Below, piece by piece: positions 34,814 through 43,025 of a stretch of 64,000 nucleotides of DNA (position 1 is the stretch's first letter; each line of letters begins with the position of its first letter). This stretch comes from Microbacterium pullorum (GTDB lineage Bacteria; Actinomycetota; Actinomycetes; Actinomycetales; Microbacteriaceae): positions 416,378-480,377 of the forward strand of contig NZ_JACSQP010000002.1 of NCBI RefSeq assembly GCF_014836535.1, read 5' to 3'. Position numbers and translations under genes: made by a program. The notes below the pieces were generated by a model. That model was not told the origin of the DNA. It saw nothing but the letters and a program-made list of their open reading frames with translations, and searched no databases.

Positions 34814-35779
34814 ATGACCATCACCGCCGAGCAGACCGCCTGGTTCCAGGAGACGTTCGCCACGCTCGTCGACAACGTCGAGCAGGTCGTGCTGGGTAAG
34901 CGTCACGTGATCGAGCTGGCGTTCACCGCGATGATCTCCGAGGGGCACCTGCTGCTGGAGGACTTCCCCGGCACCGGCAAGACCTCGCTCGCCCGCGCGA
35001 TGGGGCAGAGCGTGCAGGGCACGAGCACCCGCATCCAGTTCACCCCCGATCTGCTCCCGGGCGACGTCACCGGCATCACCGTCTACGACCAGCGCCGGGG
35101 CGAGTTCGAGTTCCACCAGGGCCCCGTCTTCGCCAACATCCTCCTCGCCGACGAGATCAACCGCGCGTCGCCCAAGACGCAGTCGGCGCTGCTGGAGGTC
35201 ATGGAGGAAGGGCACGTCACCGTCGACGGCGTCACCCGTCCCGTCGGGGTGCCGTTCCTGGTCGTGGCGACTCAGAACCCCGTCGAACAGGCCGGCACCT
35301 ATCGCCTCCCCGAAGCGCAGCTCGACCGGTTCCTGCTGAAGACGTCGCTGGGCTACCCCGACCACGCCTCCACCGTGCGCATCCTCGAGGGCACCGGCAC
35401 GGTACGCCGCGAGGTGGAGCCCGTCATCACCCCGCAGGGCGTGGTGAGCATGGCCGACGTCGCCCGCGACGTGTACCTCAACCCGCTCGTGCTGGACTAC
35501 ATCGCCCGCATCGTGGAAGCCACGCGTCTGGCCACCGAGGTGCGCCTGGGCGTGAGCGTGCGCGGTGCCATCGCGCTGACGAAGGCGTCCAAGACGTGGG
35601 CGGTCGCGCACGGGCGCGGTTACGTGACCCCCGACGATGTGAAGGCGCTCGCCGAATCGGTGCTGGCCCACCGCCTGATCCTCGACCCCGAGGCCGAGTT
35701 CGACGGGGTCACGGCGGGATCGGTGATCGGACAGGTGATGCTGGACACCATGCCCCCGAGCCAGCGGGATGCCGTGTGA
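34814..35779 (+). CDS. MoxR-type AAA+ ATPase
   Basis: 321-residue chaperone-like AAA+ protein: Walker A EDFPGTGKTSLARAM, Walker B ANILLADEINRASPKTQSALLEVMEE, sensor VATQNPVEQAGTY and the C-terminal lid. MoxR proteins usually act with DUF58/VWA and transglutaminase-like partners encoded next to them, as here, in maturation of a membrane or secreted complex. ATG at 34814 with GAGAGGA upstream. Its end overlaps the DUF58 gene. Confidence 0.9.
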   Translation: MTITAEQTAWFQETFATLVDNVEQVVLGKRHVIELAFTAMISEGHLLLEDFPGTGKTSLARAMGQSVQGTSTRIQFTPDLLPGDVTGITVYDQRRGEFEFHQGPVFANILLADEINRASPKTQSALLEVMEEGHVTVDGVTRPVGVPFLVVATQNPVEQAGTYRLPEAQLDRFLLKTSLGYPDHASTVRILEGTGTVRREVEPVITPQGVVSMADVARDVYLNPLVLDYIARIVEATRLATEVRLGVSVRGAIALTKASKTWAVAHGRGYVTPDDVKALAESVLAHRLILDPEAEFDGVTAGSVIGQVMLDTMPPSQRDAV

Positions 35780-37131
35780 CCGACCCGTCCGAGTCCCGGC
35801 TGACCCGCGCCGCCGAGTCGACCGGCACCGCCCACGCGCACACGCGCTACGCCACCGCCCGTTCGACGACGGTGCTGGCGGTGCGTGGTGAGCGCGCCTG
35901 GCGCCGGTCGCGACAGGCGATCGTCGCCGCGTGGCGTGCGGTGGCGGGCACCGTCACGGTCGCGGGATGGCTGCTGCTGACGGCCGCGGCCGCGGGGCTC
36001 GCGCTCGGGATCACCTTCGGCTGGCTCGAGTTCGTGGTCGTCGGCGTGATTGCGGCGGCGCTGCTGGTGCTGTCGGTGCCTTTCCTGTTCAGCGCGCGCT
36101 CGTACGACGTCGACCTCGCCCTCGACCACGACCGGGTCGTGGCCGGCACCCAGGTGCACGGGACGCTGCGGGTCACCAACATCGGGCGCGGCATCGCCCT
36201 GCCCGGCCGCATCGACGTGCCCGTGGGCGATGGTCTCGTCGACGTCTACGTGCCTCTGCTGCGCCACGACCACACGCACGTGCAGGAAGTGCTCGTGCCC
36301 ACCCACCGCCGCGGCGTCATCACCGTCGGTCCCGCCCACACGGTGCGCGGCGATCCTCTCGGCATCCTCAAGCGCGAGGCGACCTGGGACGACACCCACA
36401 CCCTTTACGTGCACCCCGTCACCACGACGCTGCGCAGCACCAGCACCGGGTTCATCCGGGACCTGGAGGGCGCGGCGTCTCGCACCATCGTCGACGCCGA
36501 CATCTCGTTCCACGCGATCCGGCAGTACGCCCCCGGTGACGCGCAGCGCCAGATCCACTGGAAGTCGACGGCGAAGACCGGCACGCTCATGGTGCGCCAG
36601 TACGAAGAGACCCGGCGCTCGCGCATGGTGATCGCCCTGGCCCTCGCCGACGGCGAGTACGGCAGCGACGACGAGTTCGAGCTCGCCGTGAGCGCCGCGG
36701 GATCCATCGGCATCCGCGGCATCCGCGACGGACGCGATGTCGACGTGGTCGTCGGCGGCGAAGTGCCGGAGTTCGCCCGCAGCACCGTGCGAACGATCCG
36801 TGAACTCGCGACGGTGAGCACACGTACCCTCCTGGACGACCTGGCCGGGCTCGAGCGCACGGCGCTGGTGGCCCCCCTCACCGGCGTCACCTCCCTCGCA
36901 CGTGAGACCCACCCCGACGCGTCCATCGCGTTCCTGGTGTGCGGGTCGGCGCAGACCGCGCGGTCGCTGCAGGCCGCCGCCCTCGCGTTCCCCGCCGAGG
37001 TCGCCGTCGTCGCGGTCGTCTGCAACCCCGAAGCCGAGCCCGGCTTCCGCCGCCTCGGCACCATCTCGGTGATCTCCATCGGGCTGCTCGACGACCTGCG
37101 CCAGCTGCTCGCCCGCGGAGCGCAGTCGTGA
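35776..37131 (+). CDS. DUF58 domain protein
   Basis: 451 residues starting at the GTG that overlaps the moxR stop (GTGA). Two membrane helices (~53-98) separate a short basic N-terminus from a beta-sandwich region and the DUF58 core, with the signature AIRQYAPGDAQRQIHWKSTAK (~250-270). DUF58 proteins carry a vWA-like fold and are standard MoxR partners. Forms the MoxR-DUF58-transglutaminase module; the next gene also overlaps by 4 nt. Confidence 0.87.
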   Translation: MTDPSESRLTRAAESTGTAHAHTRYATARSTTVLAVRGERAWRRSRQAIVAAWRAVAGTVTVAGWLLLTAAAAGLALGITFGWLEFVVVGVIAAALLVLSVPFLFSARSYDVDLALDHDRVVAGTQVHGTLRVTNIGRGIALPGRIDVPVGDGLVDVYVPLLRHDHTHVQEVLVPTHRRGVITVGPAHTVRGDPLGILKREATWDDTHTLYVHPVTTTLRSTSTGFIRDLEGAASRTIVDADISFHAIRQYAPGDAQRQIHWKSTAKTGTLMVRQYEETRRSRMVIALALADGEYGSDDEFELAVSAAGSIGIRGIRDGRDVDVVVGGEVPEFARSTVRTIRELATVSTRTLLDDLAGLERTALVAPLTGVTSLARETHPDASIAFLVCGSAQTARSLQAAALAFPAEVAVVAVVCNPEAEPGFRRLGTISVISIGLLDDLRQLLARGAQS

Positions 37132-39665
37132 ACGCCACCCCGTCGCTGCGCCGACGCTCCCGCACCCGACGATCCCGCACCGCCACGGTGTCCGCGGGCT
37201 TCCTCATCGTCAACGCCGCCCTGTTGGACGCGTTGTTCCTCGTGGGCGCCGCGGCCGTCTGGCCGATCTACCGCGACACGGCGTTCCTCGTCGTCGTCGG
37301 TGCGGCACTCGTGGCGGCCCACCTCATCGCATACGCCGGTCTGCGCCGGCGCTGGTCGGGCTGGTGGGTGACGCTGGCCGCCATCGCCACCTACGTCGTC
37401 GTGGGCGTACCGCTGGCGTCGCCGTCCTCACTCACCCAACTCGACACGCTGCTGCCGGCGCTGCGGGGAGTGATCACGGCACCGGTCACCGGGTGGAAGG
37501 ACCTCCTCACCCTCGAGCTCCCCCTCGGCAGCTACCAGACGACCCTCGCCCCGGCGCTGCTGCTGTTCCTCGGCATCCCCACAGCCGCCCTGTCCCTCGC
37601 CTGGCGGGCGACCCGGCTCTGGGTGCTGTCGGCCCCGCTGGGGTTGGCGCTCACCGCCTTCGGTGTGCTGTTCGGCGCGCGGTCGCTCAGCGCCCCGGTC
37701 ATCGGCGGCGTGCGCGTCTCGGGCGCGCTGGAGGTCTTCGTGGGGGCGGCGGCGATTCTGCTGGCGCTCATGTTCACCGTGTGGCGCACGGTGCACCGGC
37801 GCCGCCGGGCACTGCGCTCGGCAGAAGTCGCCAGCGGCGTGCGCACGACCGGCCGCACCGGGTCGGCCGTGGCCGGACGCGTCGGCATCGCGTCGGGCAT
37901 GATCGTCGTGGCGCTGACCGCCGGCGCCGTCGTCGGGCCGTGGGCGATCGCCGGGCAGCCCCGCGATGTGCTGCGGGCGGGCATCGATCCGCGCATCGAA
38001 CTGGCCGGCCAGCTGAGCCCGCTCTCGCAATACCGGCAGTTCTTCACCGACGAGCAGTTCGACACGGTGCTGTTCACCGTCGAGGGCGCCGCCGGTGCCG
38101 ACCGGGTACGACTGGCGACGCTGTCGTTCTACGACGGCCAGGTGGCACGGGCCATCGACCCCGCAGCGGGCGTGGCCGATCAGACGACGGCCTTCGTGCG
38201 GGTGCCGGCGTCGCTGCCCTCACCGCCGGATACCACACCCACCACCGCCGGGGTCGACATCGGCGCGTACGAGGGGATCTGGGTGCCCACCGTCGGCACC
38301 CTCACCTCGATCACGTTCGACGGCGGTGGCGGCGACCGCGCCGACGGGTTCTTCTACAACGCCGAGACGCGTATGGGCATCGCCCTGCCCGAGCCGGGCC
38401 TGGTGCCGGGCACGACCTACCGCCAGCAGAGCGCCGTCGCGGGCGAGCCCCCGCCGCTGGCCGAGCTCACCCCGGGACGCGACACCCCGCAGCTGCCGGC
38501 GGCGATCGTCCCCGAGAGCGTGACCGACTGGATCGCCGTGCAGGAGGCACCCACCGGCGGCGAAGGGCTGCAGGTCCTCATCGATCGGCTGCGTGCGCGC
38601 GGCTTCCTCAGCCACGCCCTCGCGGTGGACACCGAGCAGCCGGCGGCGTGGACGACGGCGCTCGGCGACTATGCCTTCGAGCCGAGCCGCGCCGGCCACT
38701 CCACCGACCGCATCGATCGACTCTTCACGGCGCTGCTGGATCGGCAGAACGAGATGGGCGCCGTCGACGACGAGGCCGCGCTCGTCGCCGGTGTCGGCGA
38801 CGACGAGCAGTTCGCGGTGGCCGCGTCGATGATCGCCGACCAGCTCGGGTTCGCCTCGCGCATCGTGCTGGGAGCACGTCTGACCGATGCCGGCGACGCA
38901 GCCGCCGTGCCCGCCTGCATCGCCGGCGAATGCCGCGGGGCGAACATGTCGGCGTGGATCGAGGTGCAGGACGCCTCCGGGCTCTGGGTGCCGGTGGATG
39001 TGACCCCGCAGCACGAGGTGGGCATGCGCCCCGAGCTCGACCAGCGGCGCGACCCGCAGAACCCCACCGAGGTGCGCCAGGAGGTGGCCGAGCCCGTGCT
39101 GCCCGCCGAGGCGAACCCCGCCGACAGCGGCGAGCGCGACGAGGACGACACCACCACCGAGACCGACCTGTCGGCGCTGTGGGCGGCGCTGCGCGTCGCC
39201 GGGGTCAGCCTGCTGGTGCTCCTCGTACTGGTGGGGCCGTTGCTGCTGATCGTGCTGCTCAAGGCGCTCCGCCGTCGCACCAGGCGCGGTTCCCCCGACC
39301 CGGTCGATCGGTTCACCGGCGGCTGGGACGAGTACGTCGACACGGCCGTTGACCACGGCTATCCGGCGCCGCGCACGCAGACGCGGTCCGAACTGGCCGC
39401 GGGATACGCCGGCGCGGCGGGCGATGATCGCGGCGCGCTGCTGGCCGAGTGGACCGACCGCTCGGTGTTCGACGTGGCCGAGCCCAGCGCCGACGACAGC
39501 GAACGCTTCTGGGAGATCGTCGACGAGGAACGGCAGCGCTTCGCGGGCGAAGCCGGCTGGTGGGCGCGCGTGCGGGCGCGATTGTCGCTGCGGTCGTTCG
39601 TGCGGTCCCGGCGCACCCTGTCGGGGCGTCGGGCAGCGACGAGGCCCAGGCGTGATCGCCGCTAG
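37128..39665 (+). CDS. Transglutaminase-fold membrane protein lacking catalytic Cys and His
   Basis: 845-residue TgpA-like protein: about six N-terminal helices (to ~285), a large extracytoplasmic region with a transglutaminase-like domain (~545-640), one further helix (~690-712) and a cytoplasmic tail. In active relatives the core reads GxCxxFA ... HAWxEV ... VDxT. Here it reads GDDEQFA (Asp559 in the Cys place), MSAWIEV (Ser608 in the His place) and VPVDVT (Asp624 kept). Two new cysteines lie in the loop PACIAGEC. The fold is thus kept without the triad, suggesting a structural or binding role. GTG start overlaps the DUF58 stop; paired with MoxR and DUF58. Confidence 0.83.
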   Translation: MNATPSLRRRSRTRRSRTATVSAGFLIVNAALLDALFLVGAAAVWPIYRDTAFLVVVGAALVAAHLIAYAGLRRRWSGWWVTLAAIATYVVVGVPLASPSSLTQLDTLLPALRGVITAPVTGWKDLLTLELPLGSYQTTLAPALLLFLGIPTAALSLAWRATRLWVLSAPLGLALTAFGVLFGARSLSAPVIGGVRVSGALEVFVGAAAILLALMFTVWRTVHRRRRALRSAEVASGVRTTGRTGSAVAGRVGIASGMIVVALTAGAVVGPWAIAGQPRDVLRAGIDPRIELAGQLSPLSQYRQFFTDEQFDTVLFTVEGAAGADRVRLATLSFYDGQVARAIDPAAGVADQTTAFVRVPASLPSPPDTTPTTAGVDIGAYEGIWVPTVGTLTSITFDGGGGDRADGFFYNAETRMGIALPEPGLVPGTTYRQQSAVAGEPPPLAELTPGRDTPQLPAAIVPESVTDWIAVQEAPTGGEGLQVLIDRLRARGFLSHALAVDTEQPAAWTTALGDYAFEPSRAGHSTDRIDRLFTALLDRQNEMGAVDDEAALVAGVGDDEQFAVAASMIADQLGFASRIVLGARLTDAGDAAAVPACIAGECRGANMSAWIEVQDASGLWVPVDVTPQHEVGMRPELDQRRDPQNPTEVRQEVAEPVLPAEANPADSGERDEDDTTTETDLSALWAALRVAGVSLLVLLVLVGPLLLIVLLKALRRRTRRGSPDPVDRFTGGWDEYVDTAVDHGYPAPRTQTRSELAAGYAGAAGDDRGALLAEWTDRSVFDVAEPSADDSERFWEIVDEERQRFAGEAGWWARVRARLSLRSFVRSRRTLSGRRAATRPRRDRR

Positions 39666-39668
39666 GGT
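39663..39668 (+). promoter_or_regulatory. Candidate -10 before the DUF5684-FHA gene
   Basis: TAGGGT formed on the TAG stop of the previous gene; predicted start near 39676 and a ~55-nt leader ending in GGAGGAG. It would allow the second half of the locus to be expressed separately. No clear -35. Confidence 0.4.
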
Positions 39669-39731
39669 GTCCAGGGCGATGCGGTCCCCCACGGTCGGAC
39701 AGCGCATTCCACACGAGACGGAGGAGAACCG

Positions 39732-41063
39732 ATGACGGGCCTGCTGGGGACGACGGATGCCACGACCGTGACGCTCGCCTATTACGGCGGCGGCATGGGG
39801 GCGCAGACACCGCTGATCGTGTGGATCGTCCAACTCGTCATCGTGGTCGGCTTCTGCGTGTGGCTGTCACTCGCGCTGACCGCTCTGTTCCGCAAGGCCG
39901 GCCGGCCCGCCTGGAAGGCGTGGGTCCCCGTCGTCAACACGTGGACCCTGTTCGCCCTCGGCGGCATGGCCGGGTGGTGGGCCGTCGTGCTCGCCGTCGG
40001 CGGTCTGGTCGCGGGTGTGGGCAGCGTCGTGGTGGCGGCCTTGTTCGCCGGCGCGGCGCTGGGCGCCGCGGATGGTGGCGAGGCCGGTGCCGCGGTGATG
40101 GGTGCGGTGCTCGTGCCCGCCCTCATCTGGCTCGTGTTCGGCGTGGCCGTGCTGGTCCTGCAGATCCGCATGCTGCTGCGCGTCAACCGCGGCTTCGGTC
40201 TCGGCGGCGGCTACACGGTGCTGGGCGTGCTGCTGTTCCCGGTGTGGGCGAGCGTCGTCGGCTGGGGTTCGGCACGCTGGCTGGGACTCGCGCCCGCCGT
40301 CGCGCAGCCGAACCTCACCCCGCCCCCGCCTCCCCCGGCGGCGAGCCCGTTCACGCTCGGCGCCGTCACGACGCCGCACGACGGCGGGACGCCGGCGGCA
40401 CCGGTCCCCGCGCCGGCCGCCGCCCCCGGTGCGGCTACCGCCGCGGGCCCCCCGGCCGCGGCCGTGCCGTCACCGCCGCCGCCCGCGGGCGGCAACCCAT
40501 GGGCTCCGCCGCCGCCGCCCGGCGCGACACCGCCGGCTGCTCCCGCGGTGACTCCCGTCGCCCCGGCCGCACCGGCGTCGGCGCCCGCGCCCGCATCCGC
40601 GCCGGCACCGGCATCCGCGCCGGCTGTCGCGGTGCCCGCTCCCGTCGTGCCCGCACCACCCGCGCCTGCCGCACCGCCCGTGCCGGCACCGGCGAGCGAC
40701 GCCGTGCCCGACGACCTCGACGAGCACACCGTGCTCGCGACCCGACGGCAGGGCGGCTGGTCGCTCCTGCTCCCCGGCGGGGCGAGCGTGACACTGCGCG
40801 GCGACGTCGCCGTGCTCGGCCGCAACCCCGTCGCCGCCGGTAGCCACGCCGGCGCCCAGGTCATCCCGGTCGACGACGCCACCCGCACCGTCTCGAAGAC
40901 CCACGCCGCCCTGCAGCGGCGCGGCGACGCCTGGGTGGTCACCGACCTCGCCTCCACCAACGGCGTGTTCCTCGAGGACGAGAGCGAGGTGGCGGGCACA
41001 GCCGAGGTGTCGGGTGTGTTCTTCCTCGGCGACGCCCGGCTCGAGCTGCGCGCAGACGCGTGA
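39732..41063 (+). CDS. DUF5684-type membrane protein with C-terminal FHA domain
   Basis: 443 residues. About four N-terminal helices contain FRKAGRPAWKAWVPVVNTW, the DUF5684-type signature. A ~140-residue linker is almost only Pro, Ala, Ser and Val (imperfect APASAPAP repeats around nt 40590-40640), and a FHA domain fills the last ~100 residues (AVLGRNP, VSKTHAAL, LASTNGVF; all phosphothreonine-binding positions present). The FHA end should be cytoplasmic, able to bind kinase-phosphorylated partners at the membrane. ATG with GGAGGAG upstream. Confidence 0.8.
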   Translation: MTGLLGTTDATTVTLAYYGGGMGAQTPLIVWIVQLVIVVGFCVWLSLALTALFRKAGRPAWKAWVPVVNTWTLFALGGMAGWWAVVLAVGGLVAGVGSVVVAALFAGAALGAADGGEAGAAVMGAVLVPALIWLVFGVAVLVLQIRMLLRVNRGFGLGGGYTVLGVLLFPVWASVVGWGSARWLGLAPAVAQPNLTPPPPPPAASPFTLGAVTTPHDGGTPAAPVPAPAAAPGAATAAGPPAAAVPSPPPPAGGNPWAPPPPPGATPPAAPAVTPVAPAAPASAPAPASAPAPASAPAVAVPAPVVPAPPAPAAPPVPAPASDAVPDDLDEHTVLATRRQGGWSLLLPGGASVTLRGDVAVLGRNPVAAGSHAGAQVIPVDDATRTVSKTHAALQRRGDAWVVTDLASTNGVFLEDESEVAGTAEVSGVFFLGDARLELRADA

Positions 41064-41917
41064 TGACGGCGCCACCCCTGCCCGCGACCCTGATGGTCAC
41101 CAGCGGCGCGCACACCGATCCCGGGCTCCGTCGCGCCGTGAACGAGGACGCGCTGCTGGCCGAGCATCCGGTGTACATCGTCGCCGACGGCATGGGCGGC
41201 CATGACGCCGGTGACCTGGCCAGCGCCGCGATCATCGACGCCTTCCGCGCCCTCGCCGGGCGCGACGACCTCACCCCCGAGGACGTCGCCGCCGCGGTGG
41301 AGCGCGCGCACACCGCCGTATCGGCGATCTCGGCGGGCACGACGAGAGGCGCCGGCTCGACCCTCACCGGTGTCGTCGCGGTGCGCCAGGGCGGTGTGCC
41401 GCGCTGGCTCGTGGTCAACGTGGGCGATTCGCGGGTCTACCGGCTGGTGACGCACCACCTCGAACAGCTCACCGTGGATCACTCGGTCGCGCAGGAGCTG
41501 GTCGACCAGGGCAAGCTCGCGCGCGACCAGATGTCGACCTACCGGGGCCGCAACGTCATCACACGCGCGATCGGCGAGGAACGCAGCCGCGCCGACTACT
41601 GGCTGCTGCCCATCGTCACCGGAGAACGCCTGCTCGTGTGCTCCGACGGCCTGTCGGGAGACCTGACCGACGAGGCGATCCGGGCCGGGCTCACCCTCGG
41701 CGGCGCCCCCGCCCGCACCGCCGCGTCGCTCGTGACGCAGGCGATCGTCGGCGGCGGCAGGGACAACATCACGGCGATCGTGATCGACGTCGTCGCCGGC
41801 GGCATCAGCCCGCGCGAGGACGACACCACCGGTGGCCTGCCCTCCGGCACGGACGAGTCGGCGACGATCGAGGCGGCGACGCTGCGGTCGGCCCGCACGA
41901 GGGCGCGCCGTGGCTGA
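41063..41917 (+). CDS. PP2C-type Ser/Thr protein phosphatase
   Basis: 284-residue PPM-family phosphatase: NEDALL (Asp29), VADGMGGHDAG (Asp42), VVNVGDSRVYRL, LLVCSDGLSG and GGRDNITAIV supply the metal-binding Asp set. It is soluble, without the membrane helix of mycobacterial PstP. It presumably reverses the two kinases in the locus. The ATG at 41063 overlaps the previous stop; an in-frame GTG one codon earlier is possible. Overlaps the next gene by 8 nt. Confidence 0.9.
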   Translation: MTAPPLPATLMVTSGAHTDPGLRRAVNEDALLAEHPVYIVADGMGGHDAGDLASAAIIDAFRALAGRDDLTPEDVAAAVERAHTAVSAISAGTTRGAGSTLTGVVAVRQGGVPRWLVVNVGDSRVYRLVTHHLEQLTVDHSVAQELVDQGKLARDQMSTYRGRNVITRAIGEERSRADYWLLPIVTGERLLVCSDGLSGDLTDEAIRAGLTLGGAPARTAASLVTQAIVGGGRDNITAIVIDVVAGGISPREDDTTGGLPSGTDESATIEAATLRSARTRARRG

Positions 41918-43025
41918 GTGGTCCTACGCCGCCGGAGATCTGCCGGCGATCCTCACCGGACGGCTCGCGCTGCTGTTCGCCGGCCCGCAGGCGGCGCCCG
42001 CGGCACGCAGCGTGCTCGCCGCCGCCCGCCCCGAGGACACCTGGGACACGGCACTGGACGTCGTGCTGCGCGCGGGCCTGGCCGGCGCCCCCGATCTGTT
42101 CGCCGGGCAGCTCGACGGCACCACGCTGACCGGGATCGTCCGCGGCGCGGTGCGCATGACCGTGCATCACGAAGACGGCCGCACGACCGAGATGACCGGT
42201 GCGGGCCTGCGTACGTGGCAGGAGTTCCACCTCGTCGGCGTCGCGTCGTTCGCCGTCGACGCCGGGCCCACCGCCGGCGCGCACCGCCCCGCGGGCCTCG
42301 GTCCGCTCGCAGTGTCACAGCTGGCCTGTCGCGTCGCTCCCGCGACGACCGACCCGGGCCTCACACTGGAGTTCTCAGACACCCTCTTCGAGCAGACGCC
42401 CGAGCTCGCCCCGGGCCTGGTCGCCGCGCTCGATTCGGCGCCCGCCACGGGACGCTACGACGACCTCTTCGGGGCGACGATCCACTTCGGGGTCGAGGCC
42501 GCCGCGGTGCGCCCGCCCGACGAGGACGCAGAGCAGATGCCGCCAGCCCCGGTGCCGGCCGATGAGCCGGCGTCGGCGGTCAGCGGCATCGTGTGCGTGG
42601 CCGGACACCCCAACCCGCTCGAGCGCGACGCGTGCACGCGGTGCGGGGCGTCGCTTGCGGATGCCGCCGTCGCGCGGGTGCCGAGCCCTGACCTCGGCAC
42701 CGTGGTGCTGCCGGACGGGCGGGCCGTGGCGCTGGCCGGAACGCTGCTCATCGGCCGCAGTCCCCGCGCCGATCGCACCGATGGCGACGGCATCCCCACG
42801 CTCGTCTCGATCGACGACCGCGACGTCTCGCGCACGCACGTGCGCATCCGCACCGAGGGATGGCAGGTGCTGCTGGAGGATCTGGGCTCCACCAACGGCA
42901 CGGTGTTCACCGCGGTGGGCATGGGACCGCGTCGCATCCGTCCGGGTGAATCGGTGCTCGTCACCGACGGCTCCGTCGCCGACCTCGGCACCGGCAGCCG
43001 CATCGGGTTCGCGGGGCTGCCGTGA
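41910..43025 (+). CDS. FHA-domain protein with zinc-ribbon-like motif
   Basis: 371 residues from a GTG inside the phosphatase gene (VAEWSYAAGDLPAIL). An N-terminal ~180-residue domain of unknown fold with FLVAG-type strands is followed by an acidic Pro-rich linker, a CVAGHPNPLERDACTRCG motif (Cys, His, Cys, Cys: a possible zinc ribbon) and a C-terminal FHA domain (LIGRSP, VSRTHVRI, LGSTNGTVF). The set resembles regulators found near actinobacterial and Firmicute type VII loci. It is coupled to the downstream kinase by a 4-nt overlap. Confidence 0.82.
   Translation: MAEWSYAAGDLPAILTGRLALLFAGPQAAPAARSVLAAARPEDTWDTALDVVLRAGLAGAPDLFAGQLDGTTLTGIVRGAVRMTVHHEDGRTTEMTGAGLRTWQEFHLVGVASFAVDAGPTAGAHRPAGLGPLAVSQLACRVAPATTDPGLTLEFSDTLFEQTPELAPGLVAALDSAPATGRYDDLFGATIHFGVEAAAVRPPDEDAEQMPPAPVPADEPASAVSGIVCVAGHPNPLERDACTRCGASLADAAVARVPSPDLGTVVLPDGRAVALAGTLLIGRSPRADRTDGDGIPTLVSIDDRDVSRTHVRIRTEGWQVLLEDLGSTNGTVFTAVGMGPRRIRPGESVLVTDGSVADLGTGSRIGFAGLP

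Noticed and set aside
29666..35671. About 2000-codon open frame antisense to the Ig-repeat gene
   Set aside because: High GC content keeps several frames open; the translation is Arg/Gly/His-rich without motifs and lacks a ribosome site, while the sense frame has clear repeats.
40561..40700. Satellite-like repeat
   Set aside because: It is the coding sequence of a Pro/Ala linker in the DUF5684-FHA protein; repeats are imperfect and in frame.
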